Shown: one piece after another, positions 12,577 to 14,020 of the stretch
Layout of the letters: every line of letters starts with the position of its first letter
How positions within the stretch are numbered: position 1 is the stretch's first letter
DNA from: Candidatus Aciduliprofundum sp.
Lineage (GTDB): Archaea > Thermoplasmatota > Thermoplasmata > Thermoplasmatales > Aciduliprofundaceae
DNA: 14,020 nucleotides
Direction: 5' to 3'
NCBI GenBank assembly: GCA_015523135.1
Contig: WAKY01000075.1
Span: 1-14,020 of the forward strand
Program-made: the position numbers and the translations under genes
The notes under the pieces: generated by a model
Databases searched by the model: none
Told to the model about the DNA's origin: nothing
Seen by the model: only the letters and a program-made list of their open reading frames with translations

Positions 12577-14020
12577 CCTCACTCACCCCCGGAATATTCT
12601 GAGAGAATACCCTTGATAAGCCATCTCCCTGTTGTGTTACTCCTATTACATAATCGGCAAATTTCAAAGTTGCTTTTCTGAGCGAGATAACTATGAATTG
12701 TGCTGTGCGAGAATTTCTCTTTATTATTCTACCGACCATCTCTGCGTTCACACCATCTAAGAACATATCAACCTCATCAAGTACATAGAATGGAGATGGG
12801 TCGTATTGCTGTATGGCAAAGATGAATGCCAATGCTGTTAAACTCTTCTCTCCACCGCTTAGTGATTCTAATCTCACAAATTTCTTGCCCACTGGCTTAA
12901 CCCTAATTATCAATCCTCCCTTGAATGGATCTTCCATATTTTCCAAGAGAATCTCTGCATCTCCGCCGTTGCTTATCTCCTTGTAAATCTTCTTGAAATT
13001 CTCATTTATGGCATTGTAAACCTTCATTAATCCATCCTTCTTCTTCCCATTCAATTCTCTAACTAAGCTCAATAGATTTTTCTTCTCCTTCTCTAAATTC
13101 TTATACTCTTCCTTCAATTTTTCGTACCTCTCTTTCTCCTCATCGTACTCTTCTATGCTTCTCATATTCACAGGTCCCATTGACATCATTTGGGCTTGAA
13201 CATCATTTAATCTATTTTTCAACACAGATATAGGCTCAACATCCTTAACTTCAATTCCATAACCCCCATATTCCCTCTTGAATTCCTCATATTTTCTCTG
13301 CTCTTCACTTAGCTTAGCTAGAATGTGTATCTTCAGGCTCTCCTTAACCTTTATATCTCCTTCCATTTTAGATATATCCCCCACTATTCTCTCTTTGTTC
13401 TTAACAAGCCTGTCTCTCTCTTCAACTAAATCTTTTATCTTCTCTTCCTCCCTTCTCACAACTTCTTCAAGCTTTCTCCTCTCAAGCTGTATCTTTTCCA
13501 TTTCCTTTTCTGCATTTTCTATCTCTTTTCTCATTTTTTCAATCTCTTCCTTTGCATTCTTAACATCATTACTTAGAGACTCTCTCTTATCATTTAATCC
13601 TTTTATCTCACCTTCTACCCTAACTATATCCTTCTCAATATTCTGCATTTCACTTCTCAGAGAATCAAAGCTGCTGCGAAGTTCTTTTATCTCGTTGGAG
13701 AGTTTTTCAGGAATGAGTTTGTTCATTCTTTCCCTTATATCAGCATCTTCCTTTTCCATTTCTTCAATCTTGGATTTTATCTCCTTGCTCTCATTCCTTA
13801 TACCTTCCCTCAAATTTTCGTAATTCCTTTTCTCCTCCTCTAATTTCTCAATCTGTTGCTTTATATCCTTCAATTTCTCTTGATTCTTTTTCTTCTCTTC
13901 AAGCCAAACTGAGAGTTGAGCGGAGTTATCTTGAGTTTTGATATTCCTTATATCTTCAATTAGTCTATCCAATTCATCCCTTATGGCATTTAATCTCCTC
14001 TCAATCTCTTCCTTCTCATC
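12566..14020 (-). CDS. smc: Chromosome segregation protein Smc, C-terminal part (cut by window edge)
   Basis: The frame is open from the right edge to the stop at 12566, giving the last 484 residues of Smc; the N-terminal head with Walker A, the first coil and the hinge are outside. Fragment residues 1 to about 250 are a long coiled coil of Glu/Lys heptads. The linker MGPVNMRSIEEYDEEKERY (about 281-299) is conserved in Smc, followed by a shorter coil to about 325. The head part has ISNGGDAEILLENMEDPF, GGLIIRVKPVGKK, the ABC signature LSGGEKS (387-393), Walker B FYVLDEVDMFLD (411-422) and the D-loop. ISLRKATLKFADYVIGVTQQGDG closes the fold. Smc uses ATP to organise and separate chromosomes. 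No initiator exists near the edge; a TTG at 13972 is an internal Leu codon. scpA follows with an 11-nt overlap. Confidence 0.93.
   Translation of the reverse strand, partial: DEKEEIERRLNAIRDELDRLIEDIRNIKTQDNSAQLSVWLEEKKKNQEKLKDIKQQIEKLEEEKRNYENLREGIRNESKEIKSKIEEMEKEDADIRERMNKLIPEKLSNEIKELRSSFDSLRSEMQNIEKDIVRVEGEIKGLNDKRESLSNDVKNAKEEIEKMRKEIENAEKEMEKIQLERRKLEEVVRREEEKIKDLVEERDRLVKNKERIVGDISKMEGDIKVKESLKIHILAKLSEEQRKYEEFKREYGGYGIEVKDVEPISVLKNRLNDVQAQMMSMGPVNMRSIEEYDEEKERYEKLKEEYKNLEKEKKNLLSLVRELNGKKKDGLMKVYNAINENFKKIYKEISNGGDAEILLENMEDPFKGGLIIRVKPVGKKFVRLESLSGGEKSLTALAFIFAIQQYDPSPFYVLDEVDMFLDGVNAEMVGRIIKRNSRTAQFIVISLRKATLKFADYVIGVTQQGDGLSRVFSQNIPGVSEGAA

Noticed and set aside
13278..13823. 181-codon open frame on the plus strand
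   Set aside because: It is the antisense of the Smc coiled coil. Its Ser/Phe/Ile-rich product mirrors Glu/Lys codons and has no family features.
1..14020. CRISPR array, insertion sequence or integrated element
   Set aside because: No regularly spaced repeats, transposase or integrase motifs, or attachment-site duplication of either tRNA 3' end were seen. A full self-alignment could not be run.

Overview
The window is a compact, AT-rich euryarchaeal chromosome segment. The evidence is archaeal-type ribosomal proteins (L18e, L13, S9, L37e), RNA polymerase subunits N and L, an Sm-like protein, a proteasome-activating nucleotidase (PAN), Smc/ScpA, two tRNA genes without encoded CCA, TTTATA-type TATA boxes, and ribosome binding sites of the GAGGTGAT type. 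Arginine is mostly AGA/AGG and isoleucine often ATA. A P3A plasma-membrane proton pump together with PAN suggests an acid-tolerant lineage in or near the Thermoplasmata/DHVE2 group (for example Aciduliprofundum). That placement is inferred from gene content and protein flavour; no database was searched.

Layout. Positions 1-370 (-) hold the N-terminal part of a TAXI-type TRAP solute-binding protein, which runs off the left edge. Positions 371-566 are a divergent promoter region. Positions 567-2060 (+) are rpl18e-rpl13-rps9-rpoN followed after 16 nt by tRNA-Pro(GGG). Positions 2148-4565 (-) encode a monocistronic H+-ATPase. tRNA-Gly(UCC) lies at 4695-4767 (-). Positions 4863-6653 (+) hold lsm-rpl37e-purF, with the purF start buried inside rpl37e. 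Positions 6691-8330 (+) hold two overlapping genes I do not recognise. Positions 8331-11353 (-) are the operon PAN, then a HerA-like ATPase, then a DUF357 protein. Positions 11445-11726 (+) are rpoL. Positions 11719-14020 (-) hold the 3' part of smc followed by scpA, which overlaps it.

Function. Most genes are informational: translation (L18e, L13, S9, L37e, two tRNAs), transcription (RpoN, RpoL), RNA binding (Lsm), protein turnover (PAN) and chromosome organisation (Smc, ScpA, possibly the HerA-like ATPase). PurF starts purine synthesis, and the P-type ATPase and TAXI protein serve the membrane. Packing is tight: most neighbours within operons overlap or lie within 20 nt, and two convergent pairs meet with no gap or overlap by 8 bp. 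No stretch over 300 bases lacks a gene.

No CRISPR array, insertion sequence, prophage or integrated element is visible. The least explained parts are the two-gene unit at 6691-8330, the HerA-like gene downstream of PAN, the purF start inside rpl37e, and a PAN C-terminus ending in Met-Phe-Ala instead of the usual hydrophobic-Tyr-X.
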